Source: Serratia ficaria
GTDB taxonomy: Bacteria; Pseudomonadota; Gammaproteobacteria; Enterobacterales; Enterobacteriaceae
DNA length: 64,000 nt
Direction of reading: 5' to 3'
Assembly (NCBI RefSeq): GCF_900187015.1
Contig: NZ_LT906479.1
Location: forward strand, 62,001 to 126,000
Positions 62,794 to 64,000 of the stretch are shown here, one piece after another. The first letter of the stretch is position 1. Each line of letters begins with the position of its first letter. Both the position numbers and the translations under genes were made by a program. Under the pieces are notes generated by a model, which ran no database searches, was not told where the DNA came from, and saw only the letters and a list, made by a program, of their open reading frames with translations.

Positions 62794-64000
62794 GCCGGGT
62801 GCTGAGCCTGCTGCTGGTGCCGCCGGTCCGTCAGGCGGTGCAGGCGCGCTATCGCGGCTATCGCCGCCAGGGCTCGTCGGCGCCGACCGCCTTTTTCACC
62901 GCGCTGCTGGCGGCGCTCGGCTGGCTGTTCCTGCGGTTTGAATCCCCGGCCTGGCGGCGCGTGCGCGCCGGCCGCGCCTATTGGTTCCCGCATTTGTCCG
63001 CCGAACGGCCGCGACCGGCGGACGGGGTACGCTATTTGCTGCAGGGCCTGTGGCTGCTGCTGTTTCGCAGCGGCCGCGCGCCGATGGGGCGCCATTATTT
63101 TGCCGGCTGGCGTCGGCTGCAGCTGCGCTACGCCCACTGGCTGCAAAGCATTCCGCAGCGTTTGGCCGGCGCCGGCGTCGAGCAACGCTCGGTGGAGCGC
63201 CTGAGCCGCCTGAGCCGCGGCATGCGGCGCGCGCTGTTTGTCCTGGTGAGCGTGCTGGCGGCGATCCTCGCCCTGCTGTGCATCTCCCAGCCGTTCGACC
63301 TGTCGGCGCAATTGGTGTTTGTGCTGCTGCTGTGGGGGATAGCGATGGTGGTGCGGCGCGTGCCGGGGCGCCTGCCGGGCCTGATGCTGATCGTGCTGTC
63401 GCTGACCGTCTCCTGCCGCTACCTGTGGTGGCGCTACACCGCCACGCTCAACTGGGATGATCCGCTGAGCCTGACCTGCGGCCTGCTGCTGCTGGCGGCG
63501 GAAACCTATGCCTGGGTGGTGCTGGTGCTGGGCTATTTCCAGACCCTCTGGCCGCTCAACCGCCAGCCGGTGCCGCTGCCTGCCGACAGCGCAAACTGGC
63601 CGACCGTCGATCTGCTGGTGCCGACCTACAACGAGGATCTGGCGGTGGTGAAACCCACCCTCTATGCGGCGCTGGGCATCGACTGGCCGAAAGACAAGAT
63701 CGGCATTTACCTGCTCGACGACGGCAATCGCCCGGAGTTTCGGGCGTTTGCCGAAGAGATCGGCGTGAAGTACATCGCCCGGCCGACCCATGAGCACGCC
63801 AAGGCCGGCAACATCAACCATGCGTTGAAGCAGGCGACCGGCGAATTCGTGGCGATTTTCGACTGCGACCACGTGCCGACGCGTTCTTTCCTGCAGCTGA
63901 CCATGGGCTGGTTCTTCAAGGACAAAAAGCTGGCGATGCTGCAGACGCCGCACCATTTCTTCTCGCCTGACCCGTTCGAACGCAACCTCGGGCGATTCCG
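62790..64000 (+). CDS. bcsA: Cellulose synthase catalytic subunit BcsA (5' part)
   Basis: Open frame from ATG 62790 (MSRVLSLLLVPPVRQAV) to the window end, about 403 of the roughly 870 residues expected. N-terminal membrane helices are followed by the GT2 domain: VDLLVPTYNEDLAVVKPTLY, IYLLDDGNRPEFRAF, GNINHALKQATGEFVAIFDCDHVP (in parts) and MLQTPHHFFSPDPFERN. The C-terminal PilZ domain lies outside the window. Confidence 0.96.
   Translation, partial: MSRVLSLLLVPPVRQAVQARYRGYRRQGSSAPTAFFTALLAALGWLFLRFESPAWRRVRAGRAYWFPHLSAERPRPADGVRYLLQGLWLLLFRSGRAPMGRHYFAGWRRLQLRYAHWLQSIPQRLAGAGVEQRSVERLSRLSRGMRRALFVLVSVLAAILALLCISQPFDLSAQLVFVLLLWGIAMVVRRVPGRLPGLMLIVLSLTVSCRYLWWRYTATLNWDDPLSLTCGLLLLAAETYAWVVLVLGYFQTLWPLNRQPVPLPADSANWPTVDLLVPTYNEDLAVVKPTLYAALGIDWPKDKIGIYLLDDGNRPEFRAFAEEIGVKYIARPTHEHAKAGNINHALKQATGEFVAIFDCDHVPTRSFLQLTMGWFFKDKKLAMLQTPHHFFSPDPFERNLGRF

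Overview
The window is chromosomal DNA of an enterobacterium, almost certainly Serratia marcescens or a very close relative. The best single marker is a 563-residue secreted GH18 chitinase whose length, domain order and catalytic Glu315 match S. marcescens ChiA. The rest of the gene set (selAB, xylABFGHR, dppABCDF, uhpABC, a bcs cellulose locus) and the high-GC, strongly biased codon use agree. No rRNA, complete insertion sequence, integrase or CRISPR array is visible. Two tRNA genes are present: tRNA-Sec (selC) and tRNA-Pro(TGG).

Layout. 0-21.6 kb is mostly core: selA-selB, a ParD/ParE-type toxin-antitoxin pair with a palindromic operator, mdfA, wecH, a three-gene set (amidohydrolase, cysteine hydrolase, GlxA-type regulator), the divergent xylose regulon (xylAB against xylFGHR), a LysR gene, cynX, a phytase-like esterase gene and selC. 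From selC to about 35.7 kb the sequence is accessory: lower GC, broken genes and prophage debris. It holds a rhuM gene bounded by a 14-bp copy of the selC 3' end, a broken RNase A-like polymorphic toxin with its intact immunity gene, P4-satellite (ash) remnants, a 56-aa unnamed gene, a DUF4282 gene and a truncated MFS gene.

The most interesting region is 26.76-35.75 kb. It looks like a toxoflavin-type azapteridine biosynthesis cluster. On the + strand are a GTP cyclohydrolase II (ToxB-like), a WD40 beta-propeller protein (ToxC-like), a formylglycine-generating-enzyme-fold protein (ToxD-like) and, after a LuxR-type regulator gene on the other strand, a RibD-type deaminase (ToxE-like). On the divergent - strand are a 25-codon peptide gene with a good ribosome binding site, a strong hairpin, a second beta-propeller protein, an MFS exporter and an NADPH-dependent FMN reductase. 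No ToxA methyltransferase is present, so the product is probably not toxoflavin itself. The tiny peptide gene, the second propeller and the reductase appear to be extra parts.

35.7-64 kb returns to core genes: an epimerase, LysR and SDR genes, a beta-glucoside PTS and phospho-beta-glucosidase pair controlled by a textbook BglG-type RAT/terminator but with no antiterminator gene nearby, an HD hydrolase, ohrR-ohr with matching palindromic boxes, eptB, uhpABC (without uhpT), tRNA-Pro with a duplicated 3' end enclosing a 100-bp structured element, chiA, dppABCDF, and the divergent cellulose loci bcsEFG and bcsRQA (bcsA runs off the window end).
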